A stretch of DNA of 43,385 nucleotides, taken from contig CAILVI010000323.1 in the NCBI GenBank assembly GCA_903837595.1, positions 1 through 43,385 on the forward strand, read 5' to 3'. A model generated the notes under the pieces. It saw only the letters and a program-made list of their open reading frames with translations. It ran no database searches and was not told the origin of the DNA. Every line of letters begins with the position of its first letter. Position 1 is the stretch's first letter. The stretch is from an uncultured Thiodictyon sp. GTDB taxonomy: Bacteria > Pseudomonadota > Gammaproteobacteria > Chromatiales > Chromatiaceae. A program made the translations under genes and the position numbers. Below are positions 30,770 through 39,881 of this stretch, in pieces.

Positions 30770-33700
30770 TCATTGGGGGTGCACGACGCGCGTGCGGATG
30801 GCGGCACGCAGGGCTGCCGGGTCGAGTGGTTTGCGCAGCACCAGGGGGTGCTCGGGCAAGTCGTCGGTGACGGCCAGGGTGCTGTCCTGGCCGGTCATCA
30901 GGATGACCGGCAGCCCTGGTCGCTCCCGGGCGAGGTGTCGGTAAAGGCCGATCCCGTCGAGGCCGGGCATCGCAATGTCGGATAATACCAGATCGAACCC
31001 GCCGTCTTGGGCCAGGCGTGCGAGCGCGGCCTGGCCGTGTTCCGCCTGCGCCAGGACCACCCCCTCGAGGGTAAGCAGCCGGGCCACCGCCTCCCGCACC
31101 CGCGGGTCGTCGTCCACCAGCAGCACCCGCAGTCCCGGGGGCAGGGCGTCGGTGTCGCCGCCCGGCGGGACAGACTGCGGGTCGGGTCGGGGTGTCGCTG
31201 AGTCCGCGGACACGGGCGGCAACAGCAGCCGGAAGCAGCTGCCGTGGCCCAGGCGTGACTCCACCTCCAGCCCGGCCGCAGAGCGGGCGATGAACTCCCG
31301 CACCATGAAGAGCCCCAGTCCATGGCCGCGCTGTTTGGCCTTGGTGGAGAACAGCGGATCGAAAATGCGCTCAATGATCGCGGGCGTGATGCCGCTGCCG
31401 GTATCGCACACCCGCAACTCGACGCAGTCCATTGGCGTAAGTGCCCCAACCGCCAGTGGGGGCTGGCCGGTCCAGTGGCGGTCCGCCGTCTCAATATGCA
31501 GCTCGCCCCCCTGGGGCATGGCATCCCGGGCATTGAGCGCGAGATTGAGCAGTGCCGCCTGCAGGAATCCGGCGTTGCTCCATACCCGCAGCCCGGGCGG
31601 GATGGCGACGGTCAGGCGGATGGCGGGGGGCAGGACCTGCCGCAGGATACGCGCCAGTTCGTCGATGGTCTCTGCGAGGTCGATTGGCCCCAGGGGGACC
31701 CCGCCGGCGCGGCTCAGCGACAGCATCCCGGAGGTGATGACCTTGGCCTGGCCCAGGGCGCTGTGGGTCTCCTCCAGCACCTGACAGATCTCGGGGTCGC
31801 TATCTGCCCCTGGGAGGGTGGTGCCGAGGAAATAGAGGTTGGCGTCGATGATTCCCAGCAGGTTGTTGAAGTCATGGGCGACCCCGCTGGCCAGGTGACC
31901 GATGGTCTCGCGCTCCCGGGACTTGACCAGGTCGTGCTGGATCTGCTCCTGATAACGGACCGCGGCGAGGCGCTGCGCGATCAGTCGGAGCATCTGGCGC
32001 TCGGGGTCCCCCAGCTCCAGGACGGGCTCCAGTCCCCACAGTGACAGCAGCAGCGTCTCGGTCTGTCCGCTGAGGCGCGGGCCGTCGAAGGCGAGCCCGA
32101 CGCAGGAGCGAAAACCCGCGCTCACCCTGGCCCCCGGTAGCTGTTCGGCGGTGAGGACGCAGGGGTGGTCGCGGTGCGCCAGGGTCTGCGTCAGGACGGC
32201 TGCGAGTTGGGCCGGCCGGGGCTCATCCGGGCCCGCGTCCAGGTCTGTGCCCAGGTTCGGGCCCAGGTCCGGGTCGGTGACCGCGATCAGGACCTGGTGC
32301 TCGCGCTGCGGCGTCACCAGCCCCAGGACCGCCGCCGCGACCCCCAGGCTGCGGCAGCCGAGCCCCAGCAGTGCCCGGTCCTTCTGCGCCGGCGGCAGCG
32401 CCTGGTTGATCAGATCCACCAGTTGTTCAAGCTGTGCGGCATGGCGGCTCAGGGCCTCCTCCAGGGCGTGCTGGCGTTGCGTGGCGGCCTGCAGATCGGT
32501 GATGTCCTCGATCATCGCCAAGGGCGTCGGCGGCGCGCCAGGGCGACTCGGCAGCAGGGTGACCCGTACGTCGCCCCACACCATGGCGCCGTCCGGGCGC
32601 AGATAGTGTTTCTTGATGCGATAGTCCGCGCGCCGGCCGGCCTGCAACTCGGCGAACAGGTCCAGGTTGTGGCCCAGGTCATCCGGGTGGGTCACCTCAT
32701 CGAACCGCGATCCGGTGAGTTCCTCCTGGGAGCGGCCGAGGAAGGTCGCCAGGGTCCGGTTGACCAGGGTAAAACGCCGGTCGGCCGCGATCAGGGCCAT
32801 GCCGATGGGGGCGTTCTCGAACACCGCGTTCAGGCGCGCCTCGCTCTCCCTGATCAATTCCTGGGCCAGGTGGCGATCGGTGATGTCGGTGTCGATGCCG
32901 CGGTAGCCCAGATAGGTGCCGTCTGCGGCCAACAGCGGCGCCCCGCTGGTGGTCAGCCAGACCCGCCAGTGATCGATTCCCAGGCAGAGTCGGTCGAAAT
33001 CGCGCAGCGGCTCGCGGCACTCCATGATGGCGAAGATGGCGGCCTTGACCTGCTCCCGGTCGGGCCCGGCGAGGTGGTCGTAGAAATGGCCGCCGATCAG
33101 CTCCTCCGGTCGGTAGCCCAGGACCTGCTCGCAGACCGGGCTCACATAGGTATAGCGGCCTTCGGGGTCGATTTCCCAGCTCATGGAGCGGCTCTGGTGG
33201 GCGAGTTGCTCGTAGCGGGCGTTGCTCGCGCGCAGATCCTCGGTGGTCTGCGCCCGGTCCACTGCGCCGGCCAGGATGCTGGCTAAGACCTGGAGGAAAC
33301 GCACCTCCATCGCTGACCAGTCACGCGGAGTGTGCACGGCGTCGAAGCCGATGGTGCCGAGCAGTCGCTCGCCGACGATCAGCGGGGCGATGAGGATCGA
33401 GGCGATGCCCTGAGCGTTGCAGATTTCCCGCTCCCGGGACCAGTCCGGCTGGAGCTCTGCCACGCGGGGCACCACGATGGGCTCCCCGAGCGGTAGCCGC
33501 TCCATGAGGGCCGGCAGTTCGGCACAGGGGATGGCCTGGTTGAGCGCGAGCGCGGGGGCGATGCCCGCTGCCGTCCACTCCATGGTGTTGGTGAGGGTGT
33601 TGGCAGAGGTGTCGAACCGGACGATGTAGCTGCGGTCGACGTGGGCGAAGCGGCCGACGCGCTCGAGCGCCCGCGCGGTCAGGGCCGCAATCTCCAGATC

Positions 33701-35956
33701 GGGCACCCCGACGAACTCGGTGGCCAGGGCCAGCAGTTCGCTGACCATGGACTCCTGCCCGGCCACCGCCAGCTCGGCCTGCTTGCGCTCGGTGATGTCC
33801 TGGTGGATGCCGGACATGAGCCGCGGGACCCCTGGTGCATCCCACTCCATGACTCGGCCCTGGTCCAGTACCCAGACCCAGTGTCCGTCCTTGTGGCGCA
33901 TGCGCAGCTCACACTCGTAATCCGCAAGCTCGCCCCTGAAATGCGCCTGCGCCAGGTCCATGCACCGTTGCAGGTCAGCGGGGTGGGTGAGGTCGGTCAA
34001 GGTCTGGATGCTGATCGGTGCCAGCTCGGCCAGGTCATAGCCGACGATCTCTGCCCAGCGTTCGTTGACCACGGTGGCGCCGGTCTGCACCTCCCACTCC
34101 CAGGTGCCCGCCCGGGTCGCCGCGATGATGTTCGCCAGCCGTTGCCGTTGGTCGGCCAGGGCCAGTTCGACCGCCTTGCGATCGGTGATGTCCTGGATGC
34201 TGCCGGTCAGGCGCAGGGCCTGTCCCGCGGCATTGAGGATTGTCCGCCCCGTCGTCAACAGGGTGCGCGGGACCCCGTCTGGTCCCTGTGCCCGGTGCTC
34301 GACCGTCTGGGTCAACCCCGGCCGGCCGCGGGCCCTCTCCAGCGCGGCGTGGATCGACGCATGGTCATCCGCGGGTATGACCGCAAAGTAGGCATCCAGG
34401 GTGGGCGTCAGGGCTCCGGGCACGTAACCTAGCACCCTGAAGGTCTCATAGGACCAGACCAGCGCCCCCGTGGCCAGGTCCAGCTCCCAACTGCCCAGAT
34501 GGGCGATGGCCTGGGACTCCAGCAGGAGTGACTCGCTCTGCGCCAGTGCCTCGGCCTGGCGCTCGACCAGGGAGCGCTGGTGTGCCTGTTGCGCCTGCTC
34601 GGCCTGAAGTGATTGGAAGCTGGCGGCCAGGGACTGTGCCATCTCCTGCACAGCATCCGTCAACTGGCCGGTCTCGGCCAGCAGGCCCGGCCGGGGCGCG
34701 GGCCAGGGTCTGGCCTCGCCGATCGCCGCAGGCAGGGCGCGGGTGACTGTCACCAGCCGTTGCAGGGGGCGCACCAGCCACCGGCTCAACCCCTGGGCCA
34801 GCGTGATGCCCAATCCGGCGAGGACCAGGAGTGCCAGGAAGCGCCGCGTGACGGTTTGCTGCAGGTCATCAATCAGCGGGGCAGCGCTGAATTCCACCAC
34901 GAGATGGGTTCGCCCAGACGCCAGGGTAACGGGGATCTGCATGCGGTAATGGGCCAGGCGCCACCGGGCCATGCGCGAGGGGAGCTCTCCCCCCGGCAGG
35001 ATTAGTTGCAACCCCTCGGTTCCGGTGGGTATGCCGGTGCGCTGCGGGGGCGGCTGGCCGATGATCGTCGTTGCGCTTGGCGACCCGTGTTGCGGGTCCG
35101 CCACGGTGGGTGATGGCGGATCCGGGTTCGGTACCAGTTGCACCCGTGAATCGCTGCCCGCTGGCAAGGCCGCAGTCAGGTATCCTTTTAGATCAGCGAG
35201 CTCAGTGTCCAGCTCCGCCGCGCTCAGGCCGTGTGGGTAGTGTTGGGGGCCCAGGTAATGGGCCGCAGTCAGGGCGAAGAGATTCAGCCTCGCGGCCTGC
35301 TCGCGCTCCAGATGGTCCTTGATGTCCTGATTCTGCCAGACCGTCAGCAACAGGGTCGGCAGCAACAGACCGGAGAGCAGCACGCTGAACAGGACCTGGG
35401 CGCCCGGCAGCGCGCCGCGCCGCCCGGAGCGGGCCGCGGCGGCCAACACGACCAGATCGGCCAGGCCGGCGTTGAGGATGCCGTTGAGGGCCTGTTTGGG
35501 GGCCACCAGCAGGGTCTGTGACCAACCCATCCCCAGCCCGACCCGGTAACACAGCAGGACCAGCGGGATACCGATCAGGAACCAATACAGCGACACCGAG
35601 ACCGCCAGCGGCGGTGCGTCGCAGCCCCGCCGTTGCGCGTGTCGGCGGTGCCATGCCACGGCAGCCGCCTCGGCGACCAGGATGATCAATGCATAAGGGT
35701 GGTCCCACAGCAACCAGGTATAGCTACCCCCGATCAGGGCCACCAGTAGTCCGGGCCAGGTCCCGAGCCACACCAGTGCCAACAGCACCGCGACTGAGCC
35801 GAACAGCAGATCGACACCGAACAGGAGCGACAGATTGAAATGGTTGCCGGCCAGGGCCAGCAGGGCCAGCGCTGCCGTGGCGCTCAGCGTCCGGGCCAGC
35901 GTGGGGCCCGCGGCGGGTGGTGTTGGGGGCGGCGCGGCGCTCGGGGTGGTGTCCAT
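30770..35956 (-). CDS. Giant membrane hybrid histidine kinase with PAS/GAF sensors and receiver
   Basis: A 1728-residue sensor. A membrane module of about six helices (residues about 22-185, with FNLSLLFGVDLLFGSVAVLL) is followed by another helix (about 190-212), an extracytoplasmic domain to about 365, a helix and HAMP-like linker. Then PAS (about 478-592), PAS (600-720), GAF (735-900), PAS (905-1025), PAS (1030-1155), a GAF-like region (1170-1335), the kinase core with GVAHDFNNLLGIID (His about 1358), N box NLALNARDAM, DTGSGITP and GHGLGLFMVREF, and a receiver (RVLLVDDDPRVR, Asp about 1660 in LSDIAMPGLDG). Last of four genes on the minus strand, 76 bases after the response regulator. Confidence 0.93.
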   Translation of the reverse strand: MDTTPSAAPPPTPPAAGPTLARTLSATAALALLALAGNHFNLSLLFGVDLLFGSVAVLLALVWLGTWPGLLVALIGGSYTWLLWDHPYALIILVAEAAAVAWHRRHAQRRGCDAPPLAVSVSLYWFLIGIPLVLLCYRVGLGMGWSQTLLVAPKQALNGILNAGLADLVVLAAAARSGRRGALPGAQVLFSVLLSGLLLPTLLLTVWQNQDIKDHLEREQAARLNLFALTAAHYLGPQHYPHGLSAAELDTELADLKGYLTAALPAGSDSRVQLVPNPDPPSPTVADPQHGSPSATTIIGQPPPQRTGIPTGTEGLQLILPGGELPSRMARWRLAHYRMQIPVTLASGRTHLVVEFSAAPLIDDLQQTVTRRFLALLVLAGLGITLAQGLSRWLVRPLQRLVTVTRALPAAIGEARPWPAPRPGLLAETGQLTDAVQEMAQSLAASFQSLQAEQAQQAHQRSLVERQAEALAQSESLLLESQAIAHLGSWELDLATGALVWSYETFRVLGYVPGALTPTLDAYFAVIPADDHASIHAALERARGRPGLTQTVEHRAQGPDGVPRTLLTTGRTILNAAGQALRLTGSIQDITDRKAVELALADQRQRLANIIAATRAGTWEWEVQTGATVVNERWAEIVGYDLAELAPISIQTLTDLTHPADLQRCMDLAQAHFRGELADYECELRMRHKDGHWVWVLDQGRVMEWDAPGVPRLMSGIHQDITERKQAELAVAGQESMVSELLALATEFVGVPDLEIAALTARALERVGRFAHVDRSYIVRFDTSANTLTNTMEWTAAGIAPALALNQAIPCAELPALMERLPLGEPIVVPRVAELQPDWSREREICNAQGIASILIAPLIVGERLLGTIGFDAVHTPRDWSAMEVRFLQVLASILAGAVDRAQTTEDLRASNARYEQLAHQSRSMSWEIDPEGRYTYVSPVCEQVLGYRPEELIGGHFYDHLAGPDREQVKAAIFAIMECREPLRDFDRLCLGIDHWRVWLTTSGAPLLAADGTYLGYRGIDTDITDRHLAQELIRESEARLNAVFENAPIGMALIAADRRFTLVNRTLATFLGRSQEELTGSRFDEVTHPDDLGHNLDLFAELQAGRRADYRIKKHYLRPDGAMVWGDVRVTLLPSRPGAPPTPLAMIEDITDLQAATQRQHALEEALSRHAAQLEQLVDLINQALPPAQKDRALLGLGCRSLGVAAAVLGLVTPQREHQVLIAVTDPDLGPNLGTDLDAGPDEPRPAQLAAVLTQTLAHRDHPCVLTAEQLPGARVSAGFRSCVGLAFDGPRLSGQTETLLLSLWGLEPVLELGDPERQMLRLIAQRLAAVRYQEQIQHDLVKSRERETIGHLASGVAHDFNNLLGIIDANLYFLGTTLPGADSDPEICQVLEETHSALGQAKVITSGMLSLSRAGGVPLGPIDLAETIDELARILRQVLPPAIRLTVAIPPGLRVWSNAGFLQAALLNLALNARDAMPQGGELHIETADRHWTGQPPLAVGALTPMDCVELRVCDTGSGITPAIIERIFDPLFSTKAKQRGHGLGLFMVREFIARSAAGLEVESRLGHGSCFRLLLPPVSADSATPRPDPQSVPPGGDTDALPPGLRVLLVDDDPRVREAVARLLTLEGVVLAQAEHGQAALARLAQDGGFDLVLSDIAMPGLDGIGLYRHLARERPGLPVILMTGQDSTLAVTDDLPEHPLVLRKPLDPAALRAAIRTRVVHPQ

Positions 35957-36032
35957 GGCGGTTGTACTGATCCCCCAGTCGATCGGTGCTCAGGCCGCAA
36001 CGCCCAGCAGCCTGTGGGCGTCGCGGCGCCGC

Positions 36033-36437
36033 TCAGGCGACCGGTTCGACCTCGGCGCTACACCAGCGCCCGAGCAGAGCGCGCAATTGCTCCGGTCGAA
36101 ACGGTTTCTGAATGGTGGCGTCTGCCCCCAGTTGTTCGCTCACGGCCAGGGCATTGGTCGGGTGCCCCCGGACGATATCACCGCTGATGGCGATGATGCG
36201 CGTCCCGGGGGCGATCCGGCGCATGCGCGCGATCACCTCGAAGCCGTCCAGGTCCGGCATGTAGATATCCACGAGCAGCACGGTCGGCGGGTCCTGGGCC
36301 ATGGCGATCAGGGCGGTGCGACCCTCGATGAAGGTCTGGCAGCGGTAACCCCAGGTACCGATGAGGCGGGCGGTCGCCTGGAGCAGGCGCGGGTCGTCGT
36401 CGATCAGGACGACGCGGGGTCGGGTGTCGCTGGGCAT
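36033..36437 (-). CDS. Stand-alone receiver-domain response regulator
   Basis: A 134-residue single receiver (RPRVVLIDDDPRLLQA, phosphoacceptor Asp57 in VDIYMPDLDGFEV, ISGD, Lys in IQKPFRPEQL) without output domain. ATG 36437 is preferred (GGAAG nine bases upstream) to an in-frame start at 36509 that would overlap the EAL gene. Between a REC-EAL gene and a hybrid kinase, it probably shuttles phosphate in a phosphorelay, as CheY- or Spo0F-like proteins do. Confidence 0.9.
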   Translation of the reverse strand: MPSDTRPRVVLIDDDPRLLQATARLIGTWGYRCQTFIEGRTALIAMAQDPPTVLLVDIYMPDLDGFEVIARMRRIAPGTRIIAISGDIVRGHPTNALAVSEQLGADATIQKPFRPEQLRALLGRWCSAEVEPVA

Positions 36438-36480
36438 CGGATTGGCTTCCACGGGGTGCAAAACGGGGGATTGGAATCGG

Positions 36481-37722
36481 TTATCCCAGATCCGGCAATG
36501 AGTCCGCAAGAAACGTGAAGGGGGCCCTCAGGCTTGCATCGCCGCAGGGGGGGGGGGCCGCCGGGCAGTAGGTGCGAATCAGCGCCTGGATGTCCATCGG
36601 GCGGCCGAAGAGATAACCCTGGGCCAGGTCGGTGCCGTGCTCGAGCAGGAAACGTCGCTGGGCGTCGGTCTCCACACCCTCCGCCACGACGGTGAGTCCC
36701 AGGTTGTGACCCAGGTTGACGATCGCCTGCAAGACCTTCTGGGCCTTGGCGGAGTCAAACATCTCCGAGACGAACGACAGGTCGATCTTCAGCGTGTCGA
36801 AGGGCAATTCGGTGAGTGCGCGCACCGATGAATAGCCGGTGCCGAAGTCGTCCATCGCAAGTGTCACCCCGAGCAGGCGCAGTTGGGCGGTGAGCTCCCG
36901 CGCCGGCTGGGAATCGGCCATGGTGGCGGTTTCGGTCAACTCCACCTGCAGCCCGCAGCAGTCGCCCAGTCCGACCAGCAGTCCGCGAACCAGCATGACG
37001 GCCCGCTCCTGGTCCCGGTCGAGGGCGGCGGCGCAGAGGTTGACCGACAGATAGCGCAGCGCGAGCGGCCGCAGTTCTGCATTGAGCCCGATGAGACGGG
37101 CGAACAGCGCCTCGGTCAGCGCCATCAAGAGGCCAGTGGACTGCGCCAGCGGGATGAAGGCGGAGGCGCCCAGGAGCACTCCGGAGGGCAGGTGCAGCCG
37201 GGCCAAAACCTCGGCGCCGCACAGGCGCCCATCGCTGGGGTCCACGATCGGCTGGAAGTGCGGCTCGATGCGGTCCTCCCGGATGAAGCGCTCCAGGTCG
37301 GCGGCCGTCAGGTGTGGTAGCGCGGCGGCCGGGGTCGGCGGCGCCGCTGGGTGCGGCCGCTGGCCTTGACCCAGGAGGGCCGGCAGGTCGCGGACGATCT
37401 GGCCTTTGTTGATGGCCCCCAGGACGGTCATCCCGCTGGCGCAGGCGATCCGCCGGGCGGTGTCGAGCAGGTCGTCACCGTGCCCGGAGAACAGGATCAG
37501 GGGGGGCGCCGTCGCGCGCTGGGCGAGCCAGTGGATGACATCAATGCCATTTTCCTGACCGAGTTCCAGGTCGAGCATGATCAAGTCAGGCAACTGCGCG
37601 GCGACGTCCAGCTTGAAGCTGGCGGTGGCGGTGTGGAAACGCACGCCATGACCCAGACCGAGGACGAAGCGTCGCAGGGTGGGCTCCATTCGGGGGTCAT
37701 CGTCGAGGCAGATCAGGTTCAT
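36481..37722 (-). CDS. REC-EAL response regulator, c-di-GMP phosphodiesterase
   Basis: A 413-residue protein with an N-terminal receiver (LICLDDDPRM, phosphoacceptor Asp51 in LDLELGQENG) and a C-terminal EAL domain (about 138-385). The signature reads EVL rather than EAL (CGAEVLARL), but the catalytic glutamate is kept, as are SVNL, ELTETA, MDDFGTGYSS, KIDLSFV, EGVE and QGYLFGRP, so hydrolysis of c-di-GMP is expected and likely controlled by phosphorylation. The last 28 residues follow a run of eleven C residues in the coding strand (11 G at 36547-36557). It follows a hybrid kinase and precedes a receiver gene. Confidence 0.92.
   Translation of the reverse strand: MNLICLDDDPRMEPTLRRFVLGLGHGVRFHTATASFKLDVAAQLPDLIMLDLELGQENGIDVIHWLAQRATAPPLILFSGHGDDLLDTARRIACASGMTVLGAINKGQIVRDLPALLGQGQRPHPAAPPTPAAALPHLTAADLERFIREDRIEPHFQPIVDPSDGRLCGAEVLARLHLPSGVLLGASAFIPLAQSTGLLMALTEALFARLIGLNAELRPLALRYLSVNLCAAALDRDQERAVMLVRGLLVGLGDCCGLQVELTETATMADSQPARELTAQLRLLGVTLAMDDFGTGYSSVRALTELPFDTLKIDLSFVSEMFDSAKAQKVLQAIVNLGHNLGLTVVAEGVETDAQRRFLLEHGTDLAQGYLFGRPMDIQALIRTYCPAAPPPCGDASLRAPFTFLADSLPDLG
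36547..36557. repeat. Homopolymer of eleven G within the REC-EAL gene
   Basis: A G11 run on the plus strand (C11 in the coding strand) encodes the PPP of the C-terminal tail, beyond the EAL domain. Length change by slippage would only alter the last 25 or so residues. It may also be a sequencing error site. Confidence 0.85.
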
Positions 37723-37775
37723 GTGCTGACTATTACTGTACCGAGTCGATTCGGCCAGTAAAAAACTGTAAATCT

Positions 37776-37796
37776 GCCTTCAGCCTTCAGCCTTCA
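37776..37796. repeat. Three tandem copies of GCCTTCA
   Basis: The heptamer GCCTTCA is repeated three times without interruption. On the coding strand it reads TGAAGGC three times, and the first TGA is the stop codon of the hybrid kinase. It lies 54 bases ahead of the REC-EAL gene. Confidence 0.8.
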
Positions 37797-39650
37797 CCCT
37801 CGACGCTGCAAGCGCTCCTGGATCCGTGACAACAGGATCTCGGTCACCAGCGGCTTGAACAGGATCACCGTGTCCACCGGCAGTCCGGCGGCCTGGACAC
37901 TCTGGTGCTCGTCGGCGGTCATCAGCAGCACTGGCAAGCCCGGGATGGCATGGGAGAGGCGCCGGTGCAGTTCGATCCCGTCCATCTGCGGCATGACGAT
38001 GTCGGACAGCACCAAGTCGCAGGGCGCCCCGCCCTCCAGCCAGGCCAAGGCCTCGGCGCCATTCACCGCTTGGTCTACCCGCAGTCCGTGGGCCTCGAGG
38101 GTGCGGCGCAGTACCGCGCGGATGCCGGGGTCGTCGTCGACCAAGAGCACCCGTGCCGACAGCGACGGGAGCGGTACGCAGGGGGCGACCCGGGCCGCCT
38201 CCGGCGGGGGCAGTGTGGCGACTGGCAGGTAGACCGCGAAGCGGCTGCCCCGTCCGGGTCGGGTCTCCACTCCCACGGCGCCCCCGCAGCGGTCGGCGAA
38301 CTCACGTACCATGAAGAGTCCCAGACCGGTGCCCCGGCCGCTGGACTTGGTGGAGAACAGTGGCTCGAAAATATGCCCCAGCACCTCCCCCGACATGCCG
38401 ACCCCGGTATCGGAGACCGCGATCTCCACATAGTCGCCTGGGTCCAGGCGCCCCAGGGTCAGTGACAGGGCGCTCGTGCGCGTGATGCGTGCCACCGTGA
38501 TGCCCAGGGTCCCGCGGCCCCCCATGGCATCACGGGCATTGATGCACAGGTTGAGCAGGGCGGTCTGCAACAGGGCCTCGTCCGCCAGGGCGACGAGCCC
38601 TGGGGCCACCTGCGTTTTGACCAGAATCTGCGCCGGCAGGATGCGTGCCAGGGTGCGGGTGAAGCGTTCCACCACGTTGGATACCGGCGTCGGACCGGTG
38701 GCCAGTCGGCGCCCGCGGCTCAGTGACAGCAGGCCGGCGGTCACCATCTGGGCGTGGCGGGCGGCGAGTCGGGTTTCCTCCAACACCTCGCCGACCTCCG
38801 GGGGGAGTGTGCGGGCGCCGAGCAGGTCGGTGAGATAGTCCAGGTTGATGTCAATCACACCCAGCAGGTTGTTGAAATCGTGCGCAACGCCACTCGCCAG
38901 GTGGCCGATGATTTCCCGCTGGCGGGCGGCCAGCAGTCCGTCCAGGACCGCCCGTTCCCGCAGGCTGGAGGCGATGCCCTGGCCCACGAGCGCAATGATC
39001 TGACGTTTCTCGGTGGTGGTCGCGTCCCCGCCGGGGCCGGGGGCGAAGGACAGCGCGCCCAGATGCGCCAGGCCCTCGGCGTCGGTCCAGCGCAGTAGGG
39101 TGGCGGCCGTGAAGGCGGTGTGCGGCGGTAAGGCGCAGGGGCGTGTGGGTGCGCCTGGCGGCGCCGTCTCGGTCTGCTCCAGGTCGTGGATGGCGGCGAG
39201 CTCTGCCGCCCCCAGGGCCAGTACCACGCCCGGTGCCAGCACCGGCCCGCTGCCGGTCCCCGCGGCCCCGAAGCTGGTGAGCACCCGATAACTTGCGTCC
39301 GCAATCTCGCCCAGGGCCGCCCCCTCCGCCTCCAGGCTGCGGCAGGCGAAGTCGAGCAGGGCGCGGATCTGTTCGTGGGGCGGGCGATAGCCGGCCATCA
39401 GGTCCGAGAAGTCCTTAAGGTCGGTGTTGTAACGCCGCAGGGCGGGGGTGGCGGTGTCGCACTCGGCCGCGTCGCCGCAGGAGTCGATGGCGCTGCGTCG
39501 CCGGGCGGTGCTGTCCTGGCTGGCCGTCGCTGGGTCAGTGCTGTAACTCACCAGCGCTGCCATGAGGGCCGGGGTGCCGGGGCAGCGAGCGGTGAGGCCG
39601 GGATCGGGGCCTGGGGTGTCGGTGGGTGTACGTACATTGGGGGCCGCCAT
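37794..39650 (-). CDS. Soluble hybrid histidine kinase (GAF-HisKA-ATPase-receiver)
   Basis: A 618-residue cytoplasmic kinase. After a low-complexity start comes a GAF-like region (about 85-240, EQIRALLDFACRSLEAEGAA), the kinase core with IIGHLASGVAHDFNNLLGVI (His about 256), N box LNLCINARDAM, DTGVGMSG and GRGTGLGLFMVREF, and a C-terminal receiver (RVLLVDDDPGIRAVL, Asp about 551 in LSDIVMPQMDG). The core is strikingly similar to that of the giant kinase at 30770, suggesting paralogues. ATG 39650 is preferred to a TTG at 39677. First gene of the four-gene minus-strand cluster. Confidence 0.92.
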   Translation of the reverse strand: MAAPNVRTPTDTPGPDPGLTARCPGTPALMAALVSYSTDPATASQDSTARRRSAIDSCGDAAECDTATPALRRYNTDLKDFSDLMAGYRPPHEQIRALLDFACRSLEAEGAALGEIADASYRVLTSFGAAGTGSGPVLAPGVVLALGAAELAAIHDLEQTETAPPGAPTRPCALPPHTAFTAATLLRWTDAEGLAHLGALSFAPGPGGDATTTEKRQIIALVGQGIASSLRERAVLDGLLAARQREIIGHLASGVAHDFNNLLGVIDINLDYLTDLLGARTLPPEVGEVLEETRLAARHAQMVTAGLLSLSRGRRLATGPTPVSNVVERFTRTLARILPAQILVKTQVAPGLVALADEALLQTALLNLCINARDAMGGRGTLGITVARITRTSALSLTLGRLDPGDYVEIAVSDTGVGMSGEVLGHIFEPLFSTKSSGRGTGLGLFMVREFADRCGGAVGVETRPGRGSRFAVYLPVATLPPPEAARVAPCVPLPSLSARVLLVDDDPGIRAVLRRTLEAHGLRVDQAVNGAEALAWLEGGAPCDLVLSDIVMPQMDGIELHRRLSHAIPGLPVLLMTADEHQSVQAAGLPVDTVILFKPLVTEILLSRIQERLQRRG

Positions 39651-39881
39651 GGTGTCGAGGTCGCCGGTAGGGGCCAAACGCCGCCACCCGGCGACTAGCT
39701 TAATGCCCGGCCAGATGAGCTGTGAAGTGAATTTGTGTAAATCGCCGAGAAGATGTCAGAATACCCGATTAGTGACTGCTTGATGGGCAACATCGGGGCG
39801 CGCTGCTGACACTGGCCCCATTGGCGTTCGGGACCGGGCGCCGGGCCAGCCCCCGCGCGACACCGACCGCCAGGACCGACC
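39651..39881. promoter_or_regulatory. Divergent intergenic region between hybrid kinase and OmpR-type regulator
   Basis: 231 bases separate two divergently transcribed signalling genes, so promoters for both should lie here. It includes an A/T-richer patch (GTGAATTTGTGTAAATCGCC, about 39727-39746) amid G/C-rich surroundings. No confident promoter hexamers are called. Confidence 0.4.

Noticed and set aside
31322-33286. Long plus-strand open frames inside the giant kinase gene
   Set aside because: They lie opposite recognisable PAS, GAF and kinase motifs and have the low-complexity composition of shadow frames.
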